The notes below the pieces were generated by a model. It worked only from the letters and a program-made list of their open reading frames with translations. It had not been told where the DNA came from and did not search any database. This document shows, piece by piece, positions 46,102 through 54,383 of a stretch of DNA of 64,000 bases; position 1 is the stretch's first letter; every line of letters starts with the position of its first letter. This stretch comes from Acinetobacter sp. Ac_5812. GTDB lineage: Bacteria > Pseudomonadota > Gammaproteobacteria > Pseudomonadales > Moraxellaceae. The stretch spans positions 1 to 64,000 of the forward strand of contig NZ_LXUK01000008.1 of the NCBI RefSeq assembly GCF_013072695.1. Reading direction: 5' to 3'. A program made the translations under genes and the position numbers.

Positions 46102-47541
46102 TCAAGCAAGGCCACCCAGCAAGATGTACTTGATGTTTTGATATTCTTCTAAACCATACTTTGAGCCTTCCCGACCAAAGCCAGACTCTTTTACACCACC
46201 AAAGGGTGCTACCGCAGTCGAAATAATGCCCTCATTAATGCCCACCATACCGACTTGTAGTTGCTCGGCAACCCACCATGTTCGTTTCAGATCCTTGGTA
46301 TAGAAATATGCAGAAAGTCCATATTGAGTATTGTTGGCCAGAGCAATCGCTTCTTCATCTGATGCAAAGGAGAAACATACTGCGACAGGCCCAAAAGTTT
46401 CCTCATGCGCAACCAGCATTTGGTCATTGGCATGCTGAATAATCGTGGGTTCATAAAAGAGCCCACCGAGCTGATGTGGCTTACCTCCCGTCACAATTGA
46501 TCCACCCTTAGCAACAGCATCATCAATATGACGCTGTACTTTGGTAATCGCAGCCTGATTAATTAATGGCCCTTGCGTTATCCCCTCTGCAAAGCCCTGA
46601 CCGACTTTGAGTTTCTGAACCTCTGCCGTGAGAAGTTCAATGAAAGATTCATAGACCTTTTCATGAATATAAAAGCGATTGACACAAACACAGGTCTGCC
46701 CCGTATTTCTATATTTTGATGCCATTGCACCCTGAACCGCCGCCTCTAAATCAGCATCTTCAAACACAATAAAAGGTGCATTTCCACCAAGTTCAAAAGA
46801 GGTTTTCTTTAAGGTATCTGCTGCTTGGCGCATGAGTAGCTTTCCAGTCGCAGTTGATCCTGTAAAACTAATTTTCTTCACTTTTTCTGAGCTTTGTAAG
46901 GTTTTCCCAATCTCTCTAGCATCACCAGAAACAACATTAAATACGCCTGCTGGAACGCCTGCTTGCTCTGCCAAAACAGCAAGTGCAAAAGCTGAAAGCG
47001 GTGTTTCTTCCGAAGGTTTTAAAATCATGCTGCATCCTGCTGCCAATGCAGGAGCGACTTTACGCGTGACCATGGCCAAAGGAAAATTCCAAGGGGTAAT
47101 CGCGGCGACCACACCGACAGGCTCCTTGGTGACCATGATTTTGGTTTGTGCCTTAAATGTGGGGATAATATCGCCGTAATTACGTTTCGCTTCTTCAGCA
47201 AACCACTCAAAGAAACTGGCTGCATAGGCAACCTCACCTAAAGCCTCAGCCAGTGGTTTGCCTTGTTCTTCAACAAGAATCTCAGCCAATGGCTGTCGAT
47301 ATTCAAGCATCAATTCGCCCCAGCGTTTCAAGACCTGAGCACGTTCGGCAGCCAATGTTATTTTCCATGTCGCCAAAGCTTGGTCAGCCGCTTGAATCGC
47401 TTGTTGCGTTTCTTCTGCTCCACAATTTAAAACTTGGGTAATGCATTGTGCAGTTGCTGGATTAAAAACGGGATAACTATTCGCTTGACTCGCTAACCAT
47501 TGACCATTAATAAAACTGGTATTTTTCTTTAAATTTAGCAT
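46102..47541 (-). CDS. NAD(P)-dependent succinate-semialdehyde-dehydrogenase-type aldehyde dehydrogenase
   Basis: Aldehyde dehydrogenase of 479 aa with the GabD pattern: INGQWLASQANSYPVFNPATAQ, ITPWNFPLAMVTRKVAPALAAGC, FTGSTATGKLLMRQAADTLKKTSFELGGNAPF with the catalytic glutamate, and CVCVNRFY carrying the catalytic cysteine. GabD enzymes oxidise succinate semialdehyde, and this one is likely active on a short semialdehyde. The ATG at 47541 starts one base after the stop of the upstream reductase gene, with GGGG at the right distance; an earlier in-frame ATG overlaps that gene. Confidence 0.88.
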   Translation of the reverse strand: MLNLKKNTSFINGQWLASQANSYPVFNPATAQCITQVLNCGAEETQQAIQAADQALATWKITLAAERAQVLKRWGELMLEYRQPLAEILVEEQGKPLAEALGEVAYAASFFEWFAEEAKRNYGDIIPTFKAQTKIMVTKEPVGVVAAITPWNFPLAMVTRKVAPALAAGCSMILKPSEETPLSAFALAVLAEQAGVPAGVFNVVSGDAREIGKTLQSSEKVKKISFTGSTATGKLLMRQAADTLKKTSFELGGNAPFIVFEDADLEAAVQGAMASKYRNTGQTCVCVNRFYIHEKVYESFIELLTAEVQKLKVGQGFAEGITQGPLINQAAITKVQRHIDDAVAKGGSIVTGGKPHQLGGLFYEPTIIQHANDQMLVAHEETFGPVAVCFSFASDEEAIALANNTQYGLSAYFYTKDLKRTWWVAEQLQVGMVGINEGIISTAVAPFGGVKESGFGREGSKYGLEEYQNIKYILLGGLA

Positions 47542-47542
47542 G

Positions 47543-48571
47543 TTAGACCCCTGCATCTACAAAACAACCTTGAGCCGCACGCGCAATACGTGGAATCCGT
47601 TTCTCACTGGTATAATCATTAATCAGATCGCAAGGGGTGTAGTTACGATCAATTTCATATAATTCATCTTCGTTAAATTGGGTCTCTAAGGCTTGGATTG
47701 CGGTTTTAAATTGATCCACGTTGTCGGCTCCCACCAGCATGCTATGGATACCACGGCGCTGCAGTACCCAAGCCTGTGCAACCTGTGCCATTGTTAAATT
47801 CTTGTTTTGAGCCACTTTGCTCACCGATTTTACAATTTCAAAGCTTACAGCGTCGTTATACATCTGCTGGGTAAAGAAATCGGTGCTATTGCGGGTTGAA
47901 CTCATTTCACCACTTAAAATGCCACGGGCTAAGGGACTGAATACTGAAACGCCAATCCCTTGATCAATACAGAAAGGAATCATTTCCCGTTCTTCTTCGC
48001 GATAGGCACAATTCAATTGCAATTGCATATTGATCGGTTTGACAAAACCATTGCGTTCACATGAAATCAAGATTTTTGCCAACTGCCCAACCGTCATGGT
48101 TGAAACACCAAAATAACGTGCTTTTCCAGACTTGATAATTTGATTCATGGCAGCAAGCGTTTCATCTACTGGGCTATCGACATCAAAAAAGTGCAGCATA
48201 TAAATGTCGACATAATCCGTACCAATGCGTTTTAAAGATTGATCGATACTACTGAGGATATTCTTTCTAGAATGTCCTGTTTGATTGATGCCCCCACCTG
48301 TTCCATAGCCAACTTTTGTGGTGATCACCACCTCATCACGATTGACCAGTTTATGAATAATTCCACCAACAACTTCTTCGCCTTTTCCTGCCGAATAAAA
48401 ATCAGCAAGATCGATAAAATTGACCCCTGAATCCAGCGCATATTTAATAATTGGAGCACTTTGCTCAGCATTAAAAATCCAGGGTTTCCAAGAAGATGAA
48501 CCCATATTCATGGTGCCTAAACATAGGCGCGAAACTTTTAAACCTGAATTGCCTAAATTGATATATTCCAT
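47543..48571 (-). CDS. Aldo/keto reductase (YajO-like)
   Basis: NADPH-dependent aldo/keto reductase of 342 aa. The tetrad is readable as D and Y in FIDLADFYSAGK, K in VVITTKVG and H in YMLHFFD. The C-terminal half (YREEEREMIPFCIDQGIGVSVFSPLARG) is most similar to E. coli YajO. Second gene of the operon, 11 bases after the Fae homologue and directly ahead of the aldehyde dehydrogenase. It probably interconverts an aldehyde and an alcohol. A ribosome binding site AAGG precedes the ATG. Confidence 0.88.
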   Translation of the reverse strand: MEYINLGNSGLKVSRLCLGTMNMGSSSWKPWIFNAEQSAPIIKYALDSGVNFIDLADFYSAGKGEEVVGGIIHKLVNRDEVVITTKVGYGTGGGINQTGHSRKNILSSIDQSLKRIGTDYVDIYMLHFFDVDSPVDETLAAMNQIIKSGKARYFGVSTMTVGQLAKILISCERNGFVKPINMQLQLNCAYREEEREMIPFCIDQGIGVSVFSPLARGILSGEMSSTRNSTDFFTQQMYNDAVSFEIVKSVSKVAQNKNLTMAQVAQAWVLQRRGIHSMLVGADNVDQFKTAIQALETQFNEDELYEIDRNYTPCDLINDYTSEKRIPRIARAAQGCFVDAGV

Positions 48572-48582
48572 GGTCTTAAACC

Positions 48583-49098
48583 TTAATTTTTAGGGGTATA
48601 AAATGGATTTTTGATTTCTTTAAGTACGACTAAATCATTCTTTAGCGGTAAATGATTCAATGCGGCATGAATGGCCCGAGCACAGGCCTTGTAATTATTG
48701 CGATACACTTCATCCAAATCATTGCAGTTTGGATTGACCCAGTTCGCAGTGATAATGGCCCACTCATCTTCAGCTTCTACAGGAAAAACGCCTGACAAAA
48801 GTGCTTCATTGATGGCCTTAGCAATCCCTGCCTGTGAGGCGCCCCATGTTGCATTTGCATGAATGTCCCCTTGGATTTCCGCTTTATTGACATACAAGGT
48901 CATCGGTTTTACGGGGATGTTCGGTTGTGCAATCACCATAAATGGACAATGACCTTGAGATGGTGAAGACAGACTATTTGCAAAAGCCTGTCCCACAGGA
49001 CCACCACGCGGACCAATTAAAATATTGATATGTGATGCATTGACTCCATCACCTTCAAATCCCTCACCGATATAAACCTCAGCAGTTAACTTATCCAT
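48583..49098 (-). CDS. Formaldehyde-activating enzyme (Fae) homologue
   Basis: A 171-aa protein matching the Fae family, which in methylotrophs condenses formaldehyde with tetrahydromethanopterin. The N-terminal segment IGEGFEGDGVNASHINILIGPRGGPVGQAF contains the conserved catalytic histidine (H23) and the GPRG loop (29-32), and NIPVKPMTLYVNKAEI (60-75) is the other conserved block. C-terminal half diverges. It starts the operon that continues with a reductase, an aldehyde dehydrogenase and an MFS permease, with AAGGAAAGTAC before the ATG. Acinetobacter is not known for a tetrahydromethanopterin pathway, so the ligand and role are open. Confidence 0.85.
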   Translation of the reverse strand: MDKLTAEVYIGEGFEGDGVNASHINILIGPRGGPVGQAFANSLSSPSQGHCPFMVIAQPNIPVKPMTLYVNKAEIQGDIHANATWGASQAGIAKAINEALLSGVFPVEAEDEWAIITANWVNPNCNDLDEVYRNNYKACARAIHAALNHLPLKNDLVVLKEIKNPFYTPKN

Positions 49099-49163
49099 GT
49101 ACTTTCCTTGAGCAAATAAACTGCTATTACCATCCCTTGTTTTAAATAAAAATAAAATGCAAA

Positions 49164-49223
49164 TTAATTCACAGTACTATTAAAAAATCTAATATCAAAA
49201 AAACTCACACCGCTGTGAATTAA
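49164..49223. promoter_or_regulatory. Perfect 11-bp inverted pair between the fae-like operon and the porin gene
   Basis: TTAATTCACAG at 49164-49174 is the exact reverse complement of CTGTGAATTAA at 49213-49223, with 38 bases between. The right copy overlaps TCACACCGCTGTGA. The region serves divergent promoters, so the pair is a good candidate operator for the nearby LysR regulator. It is too far apart to be a simple stem-loop terminator. Nothing else is visible in the 228-base gap apart from A+T-rich promoter-like DNA. Confidence 0.6.
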
Positions 49224-49326
49224 CTTCATAGCAAGCATGCAATATTTATTATAAATAACAGTAAAAATATGATTAATTAATCCAAAACAAGGAAATTAAA
49301 ATTTAATTTATTTTCAAGGATAGAAA

Positions 49327-50502
49327 ATGTTAAAAATAAAATCAGCACAAATTAAAACCCTACTCTTTATAGGTAGTTTAGTGCTAAATCAAACCATTTA
49401 TTCTGGTATAAAATTTGGCGAACCCACTTCGAACTTGGGGCAGTTAAATATTGGTGGTGCAATCCGTGGTAAGTATGTCTATGACCATGACACCAACCCG
49501 AGTAGTAGTAAATTTTCTTTTAGTGATGTCATCTTACGTCTTGATTATGACTCGCCCAAGCTCATTGGCGCGCTAGATTATCGCATCTATGAATATTATG
49601 GTCATGTTGGTGATGCAAGCTGGTTAACGGATGCTTGGATCGGATACAAACTAGACCATCACCACAAGATCATTGCAGGTTTGAATCCAGTCCCATTTGG
49701 ATTGGATCGGTATTGGGGAAATACCTTTTTTCTTGGCATTGCCAACGTGATGGGGCTGGAAGATGTCCATAATGTTGGAATAAAATATCAATTCAAAACC
49801 GATAAAAATCAATTGTCTTTGGCTTTCTATCCAATCGATGGCGGCAATTTTAGAGGACATTCAAAAGATGCGCGACGCTTCAGTATTAATATGATCAATG
49901 CAGATGATTATGTTGAGAATGGAACCAATACCCAAGAAAAAAATATGGTCATGACGCGTTATTCGCATCACTTTGACACTGAACATTTAAACGCTCAAAT
50001 TGGTGCATCACTTTGGTATTCAAGCATTGAAAATAAAAATTATTCCAGCACAGGATCACGTCAAGTATGGTCTATTTTTGGCGATTTTAATTATCAAAAC
50101 TGGAATAGCAAATTGCTGTTTGGTCATCAAGATATTGCCAATAAAGACCGCTTGAGTCCTGATCATATTAGCTTAGGCGGATTTGACTATTCCTATAATT
50201 CAGCAACGCAAGGAGACTTTTTTTCTACAGAATTGAGCTACTTATTCCCATACAGTTTTGAATATGTACAATCCATTCGCCCCTATCTCAATATCAGTGG
50301 TTATATCAATAAAAAGTATAGCGATACTGATAGTTATAGAGTTATCTCAGGTATTTCATTTAAACTTAAAGACCTTAGCATTCAAGCAGAGCATTTAGTC
50401 GGCAAATATGATCCCTACCTTGGTGATCAAAATGGTTTAGCACAAGGATCAAATAATAACTGGAATCAAAAAACATATATTTCACTTGCTTATTATTTTT
50501 AA
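49327..50502 (+). CDS. Outer-membrane porin-like protein
   Basis: A 391-aa outer-membrane beta-barrel protein. It has a signal peptide (about residues 1-26), a long series of alternating amphipathic strands (for example LDYRIYEYYGHVG, WIGYKLDHHHKIIAGLNPV) and ends in an aromatic terminal strand LAYYF. The pattern is that of the OprO/OprP or Opr-type porins. It is divergent from the fae-like operon and followed by a LysR regulator, so it probably lets the pathway substrate cross the outer membrane. Charge and substrate cannot be read from the sequence. Confidence 0.82.
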   Translation: MLKIKSAQIKTLLFIGSLVLNQTIYSGIKFGEPTSNLGQLNIGGAIRGKYVYDHDTNPSSSKFSFSDVILRLDYDSPKLIGALDYRIYEYYGHVGDASWLTDAWIGYKLDHHHKIIAGLNPVPFGLDRYWGNTFFLGIANVMGLEDVHNVGIKYQFKTDKNQLSLAFYPIDGGNFRGHSKDARRFSINMINADDYVENGTNTQEKNMVMTRYSHHFDTEHLNAQIGASLWYSSIENKNYSSTGSRQVWSIFGDFNYQNWNSKLLFGHQDIANKDRLSPDHISLGGFDYSYNSATQGDFFSTELSYLFPYSFEYVQSIRPYLNISGYINKKYSDTDSYRVISGISFKLKDLSIQAEHLVGKYDPYLGDQNGLAQGSNNNWNQKTYISLAYYF

Positions 50503-50692
50503 TTAACCAACATAATATGCATTCCTTATTTAAATTATAAAAATTATTTTTATAGCTAAAAGCACCTCATACAAAATATACGCTATGCTACACTGAGCAC
50601 AATAAATTGTGATGAATATGAAACACCTCTTCAGGACAAGAGTGGTCGTATTCATCTGATAAAAATCAAGGATATGATAAAAGGACGTATGG

Positions 50693-51580
50693 ATGCGACA
50701 ATTACCTCCCATGAACGCTTTACGCATCTTTGAAGAGGTGGTTAAGCATTTAAATTTCTCTCGTGCAGCCCAGTCGCTCTGCCTAACGCATGGGGCTGTC
50801 AGCAGACAAATCAAATTACTAGAAGAATATTTAGGCGTTCAGCTTTTTCTGAGATCGCCCAAAGGAATCGAACTCACCTCTCATGGCCTCGAGTTCGCAA
50901 ATGATATGCAGATTGTGTTTGATCAAATTGAAACATCCGCACTCAAATTTAGAGCAAAAAACATCCGTAAAAAACTCAATCTTGAGGCCCCACCAACATG
51001 GTGTAATCGAATTCTCTCGCCAAATTTAAAAAACTTTTTGCTCACCAACCAAGACTATTCATTTACAGTGAACTACACTCAGGATGCTGAAAGTCATGAA
51101 GTTGCTGTAGATACAGATATTCGAATTCGCTTTGGTCTCGCCCCCTCCAACCATTGTCAGAGCAGTCTACTTTTAAAAGAAGACTATGTGATGGTGGCCA
51201 GCCCACAACTCTTTAAAGAGGGGCTCGCCCCGAATATTCAAGATTATCCGCTCATTCATGTCTTATATAATCGTAAAAGGCTAGATACATGGCAGATCTG
51301 GTTACAGCAAAACCACGCTGTTAATTTAATCGATTCACATTGCGCCATTGAGTTTTCAACCACAGAGCAAGTTATTCAAGCTGCTGTTGCGGGTTATGGT
51401 ATCGCCATCATTGATAAACCCATGATTCAAAATGAACTGCATACTGGTCTGCTCAAGGCAATGATCGAGACTGGAATCCAAAGCAAATATGGTTACTGGA
51501 TTGATATTCCCTTGAACAAAGCCACTCTTCCCAAAGTTCAAATTTTCAAATCTTGGTTAGAAAAGTTATTGATGCAATAA
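50693..51580 (+). CDS. LysR family transcriptional regulator (GcvA-like)
   Basis: A 295-aa LysR-type regulator. The N-terminal HTH reads LPPMNALRIFEEVVKHLNFSRAAQSLCLTHGAVSRQIKLLEEYLGVQLFLRSPKG, typical of the GcvA subgroup. The C-terminal part is a periplasmic-binding-protein-like effector domain. AAGGA before the ATG supports this start. It lies 190 bases downstream of the porin and is the likely activator of both the porin and the divergent fae-like operon; the effector would be the pathway substrate or an intermediate. Confidence 0.92.
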   Translation: MRQLPPMNALRIFEEVVKHLNFSRAAQSLCLTHGAVSRQIKLLEEYLGVQLFLRSPKGIELTSHGLEFANDMQIVFDQIETSALKFRAKNIRKKLNLEAPPTWCNRILSPNLKNFLLTNQDYSFTVNYTQDAESHEVAVDTDIRIRFGLAPSNHCQSSLLLKEDYVMVASPQLFKEGLAPNIQDYPLIHVLYNRKRLDTWQIWLQQNHAVNLIDSHCAIEFSTTEQVIQAAVAGYGIAIIDKPMIQNELHTGLLKAMIETGIQSKYGYWIDIPLNKATLPKVQIFKSWLEKLLMQ

Positions 51581-51708
51581 GTTTCCAAGCCATTCTAACG
51601 GCGACGCTTTATTGCTAAACACCCTATGTTTTATTTTAGTTTTAAAGTCGCCACCTACACTTCATGCTACACTGCTGCAAAATTCAACGTTATTCATTTT
51701 TCGAATTT

Positions 51709-52644
51709 ATGAGTCAAAAACAGCCTTATACCTCTGGCGAGTTTCAATGGAAATTTCTATTACCCAAATACTGGAAAATTTGGATCGCCATTCTCTTTCT
51801 TATGCTATTGGCTATCTTACCTTGGGCCATTCAGTGGCGCTTGGCACATGGTTTAGCCGCTTTATGCTGGCACTTGCTCAAATCACGCCGCAAAACCACA
51901 CTTCGGAATTTAGAGCTGTGTTTTCCAGAGTGGTCGCCTGCCGAGGTTGAAGCACAAGCCAAACAAGTTTTTGTGGATATGATGCTAGGTGTGTTTGAAA
52001 CCCTCAATGCTTGGTACTGCCCGAAATGGTTTAAAGGCCGCCATAGTATTGAAGGCTTAGAACATCTCACCGATGCAAAAGCACAAGGTAAAGGCGTGTT
52101 ATTACTCGGCACCCACAGCACCTTACTGGATGCAGGCGGTTATATCTGTTCTCAATATTTTGAACCCGATGTGGTGTATCGCCCACAAAACAATCCGCTG
52201 TTGGATATGCTGATTTATCGCTGTCGTGCCACCATTTATCAACATCAAATTGACCATGATGATATGCGTGGTTTGATCCGTCGACTCAAAGATGGCGGTG
52301 CAATCTGGTATAGCCCTGATCAAGATTTTGGTTTAAAACAAGGGGTGATGGCGCCCTTCTTTGGTGTTCCTGCGGCAACCGTGACGGCCCACCGTCGTTT
52401 ACTCAAAATTTCGAAAGCGGTTGCAATCCCGTTGTATTTCTATCGTTATGGCGATGTTCGCAATCCACAATATAAAGTACTGATTGAGCCAGTTGTGGAC
52501 AATATGCCAAGCGAAGATGAAGTCGAGGATGCGATTCGTGTGAATAAAATTATTGAAGCTCAACTTCGTATTGCACCTACGCAATGGATGTGGTTCCACC
52601 GTCGTTTTAAAACCCGTGCTGAAGGTTACAACAAAATTTATTAA
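51709..52644 (+). CDS. lpxL: Lipid A biosynthesis lauroyl acyltransferase (LpxL/LpxP family)
   Basis: Inner-membrane acyltransferase that adds a secondary acyl chain to lipid A. Conserved features: PKYWKIWIAILFLMLL membrane segment, RNLELCFPEWS, the HX4D catalytic motif in GTHSTLLDAGG, VVYRPQNNPLLDML, WYSPDQDFG and the C-terminal APTQWMWFHRRFKTRAEG, the LpxL signature. The ATG at 51709 matches the family N terminus; an in-frame ATG at 51664 would add 15 residues. Whether it is LpxL or LpxP specificity cannot be told. It marks the right border of the accessory cluster. Confidence 0.9.
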   Translation: MSQKQPYTSGEFQWKFLLPKYWKIWIAILFLMLLAILPWAIQWRLAHGLAALCWHLLKSRRKTTLRNLELCFPEWSPAEVEAQAKQVFVDMMLGVFETLNAWYCPKWFKGRHSIEGLEHLTDAKAQGKGVLLLGTHSTLLDAGGYICSQYFEPDVVYRPQNNPLLDMLIYRCRATIYQHQIDHDDMRGLIRRLKDGGAIWYSPDQDFGLKQGVMAPFFGVPAATVTAHRRLLKISKAVAIPLYFYRYGDVRNPQYKVLIEPVVDNMPSEDEVEDAIRVNKIIEAQLRIAPTQWMWFHRRFKTRAEGYNKIY

Positions 52645-52647
52645 GCT

Positions 52648-52686
52648 AAAAAAGCCGCCTCATTAAAGAATGAAGCGACTTTTTTC
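52648..52686. terminator. Imperfect terminator between lpxL and the lipoprotein gene
   Basis: AAAAAAGCCGC...CTCATT and AATGAAG..CGACTTTTTT form an imperfect stem with A/T flanks, between convergent genes. Confidence 0.75.
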
Positions 52687-52703
52687 TAAAGCAATAACAA
52701 CAA

Positions 52704-54248
52704 TTAATTCGGGAAAATCACCCCGGTGCTTAAGTCAAAATAAGTTGGGGTATTACTATACACAGAACCCAATTTAACATTAATGAACCAGCCTAAATTG
52801 CCCTGATCTTGTAAACGGTTTTGAATCTCGCTCGGTAGATCAAGCTTATAGATCGCATCTTCTTTAAAGACTTTTGATTCGATACTGGCTGTACTTTCAC
52901 TATCACGTTCAAATAAATAACCTTGTTGTAGCACACCGAATCCAATCGAATTATCTTTATCAATCAAATGATAACCTTCAGCAGCTTGCTGTTTCAGCAA
53001 CGCATCTAGTTTGGTTGGATTATCCTCAAAAAATCCTGCTTCCGTTTTTGGCATATCAAAATAACGATAGCTATAGGTTCCATTATGGGTGCTGCTATTT
53101 ACACAAGTTGGGATGTAATACATGTCATCCTTAGTGCCATTGGTTGTGAAGTCTTCACCCGCAAAGATTAATTTACAACCTTGTGCGCCGAGCTCATTGA
53201 ATGCAGCAAGAATACTTGCTCTGGTTTTATTGGTTAAGAAACGATTGTCATAAGTATAGGTTGCGGGTTTCTTATCATTTTTCACAAATAAATATTTATA
53301 GGTATTGCTTGGATCCTCTCTCAAGAACGACTTATAAATAAAGCCAGACTGACCTTGTTTTTTCATTTCAGCTAATTTGAGCACATATCTATTTGCAATC
53401 ACATTGGTGGTGATGTCAGCAATTTTATAGCTATAGGTATCGGTTGAAGCATTATTTTTTACATATAAGTTTTTAGGTTCAGGGAAATCGCTATTGGCTT
53501 TTTTCACATCCAAAGAACTGCCCGCTAAGGCAAAACCTTGACTACCCTGCTCATTGGCTTGCGCCAAGAAATTGGCCCAAGACGTTTGATTATCGAGTAG
53601 ACGATAACTTGCCGTTGCTTTACTCACAGTCGGCTTCAATAAGCTATAGCCTTCGACATTAGTACGGGTATAACAAGTGACAACTTTAGATGGATCGACT
53701 GAATCCATATACGTTTGAATATCTTTGATACTCGCTGTTTCACTCACAGCACACATGCCATCGCCTTTAAAGGCATATGCTGAAGCAATCCCATTTGGTC
53801 GATAGCGATCACTATATTTCACTCGGTTGGCCGTGGTTGTACCGCTGGTTTCAGTCGCTGCAATCTCGCTAATCAGTGCATCATCCGATGCAACATCGTA
53901 ATTTTTAATGATTGCACCGGTACAATCCTCTTTTTCAAATTGACGGGTTTCAATGGTAAAGCGAACGCTGTTTTCGGACGCTTTGTGTACCGTTAAATTG
54001 GTTCGTGCTCCCTTATGGCAGAAGCCACCCAACCATGAACCCACAAAACGATCAGCCACGACCGGAGTTGGTGTAGGTGTTGGAGTCGGTGTAGGGGTTG
54101 GAGTCGGTGTAGGGGTTGGGGTCGGTGTAGGCGTAGGAGTCGGCGTAGGCGTAGGAGTCGGTGTTGAATCTGAATCATTATCAGATCCACAGCCCACCAA
54201 GATTGCGCAAGTTACGCTAAGTGCTAGTTGAGTCCATATATTTTTCAT
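52704..54248 (-). CDS. Lipoprotein with a Thr-Pro tract and five degenerate tandem modules
   Basis: A 514-aa lipoprotein. Signal peptide ends at LVGC with the lipidated cysteine C20, followed by an acidic stretch (GSDNDSDS) and 17 Thr-Pro dipeptides (residues 29-62). The body then contains a Cys-rich domain (about 65-215) and five related units of about 50-65 residues starting near 214, 273, 332, 392 and 457. Each unit has a [ST]Y or similar opening, a helix with a Q/E-G-x-x-G-[FYC] end, and a YLFVKN-like strand. I do not know a family for it. Predicted surface-exposed or periplasmic, with the Thr-Pro tract acting as a stalk. Confidence 0.8.
   Translation of the reverse strand: MKNIWTQLALSVTCAILVGCGSDNDSDSTPTPTPTPTPTPTPTPTPTPTPTPTPTPTPTPTPVVADRFVGSWLGGFCHKGARTNLTVHKASENSVRFTIETRQFEKEDCTGAIIKNYDVASDDALISEIAATETSGTTTANRVKYSDRYRPNGIASAYAFKGDGMCAVSETASIKDIQTYMDSVDPSKVVTCYTRTNVEGYSLLKPTVSKATASYRLLDNQTSWANFLAQANEQGSQGFALAGSSLDVKKANSDFPEPKNLYVKNNASTDTYSYKIADITTNVIANRYVLKLAEMKKQGQSGFIYKSFLREDPSNTYKYLFVKNDKKPATYTYDNRFLTNKTRASILAAFNELGAQGCKLIFAGEDFTTNGTKDDMYYIPTCVNSSTHNGTYSYRYFDMPKTEAGFFEDNPTKLDALLKQQAAEGYHLIDKDNSIGFGVLQQGYLFERDSESTASIESKVFKEDAIYKLDLPSEIQNRLQDQGNLGWFINVKLGSVYSNTPTYFDLSTGVIFPN
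54063..54164. repeat. (Thr-Pro)17 coding hexamer tract with an 18-bp higher-order unit
   Basis: 102 bp consisting of 17 ACN-CCN hexamers read on the minus strand. Within it a unit of three hexamers (ACACCG-ACYCCA-ACMCCT type) repeats in tandem three times, so the tract grew in 18-bp steps. Length changes by slippage would stay in frame. Confidence 0.9.
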
Positions 54249-54383
54249 TGCATCACCCTCTGTGTGATTTTTTCACATATTTGTGTATGTGAAAATTTAA
54301 CACTTTTATTCTTGAGTGCAAATATGTTTATGCGTAAATTAATAACGAAAGGTAAAATCATTTTTTATTAATGGTTCGAAGGT

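Noticed and set aside
44616..51580. Cluster for vitamin B6 breakdown (because of the reductase and succinate-semialdehyde-type dehydrogenase)
   Set aside because: No other B6-degradation genes are present, and the reductase resembles YajO more than pyridoxal dehydrogenase; the Fae homologue does not fit.
53953..54231. Plus-strand reading frame with a Gly-Val repeat opposite the lipoprotein gene
   Set aside because: It is the reverse complement of the Thr-Pro tract; no ribosome binding site or conserved domain, and the minus-strand ORF has a lipobox and long coding context.
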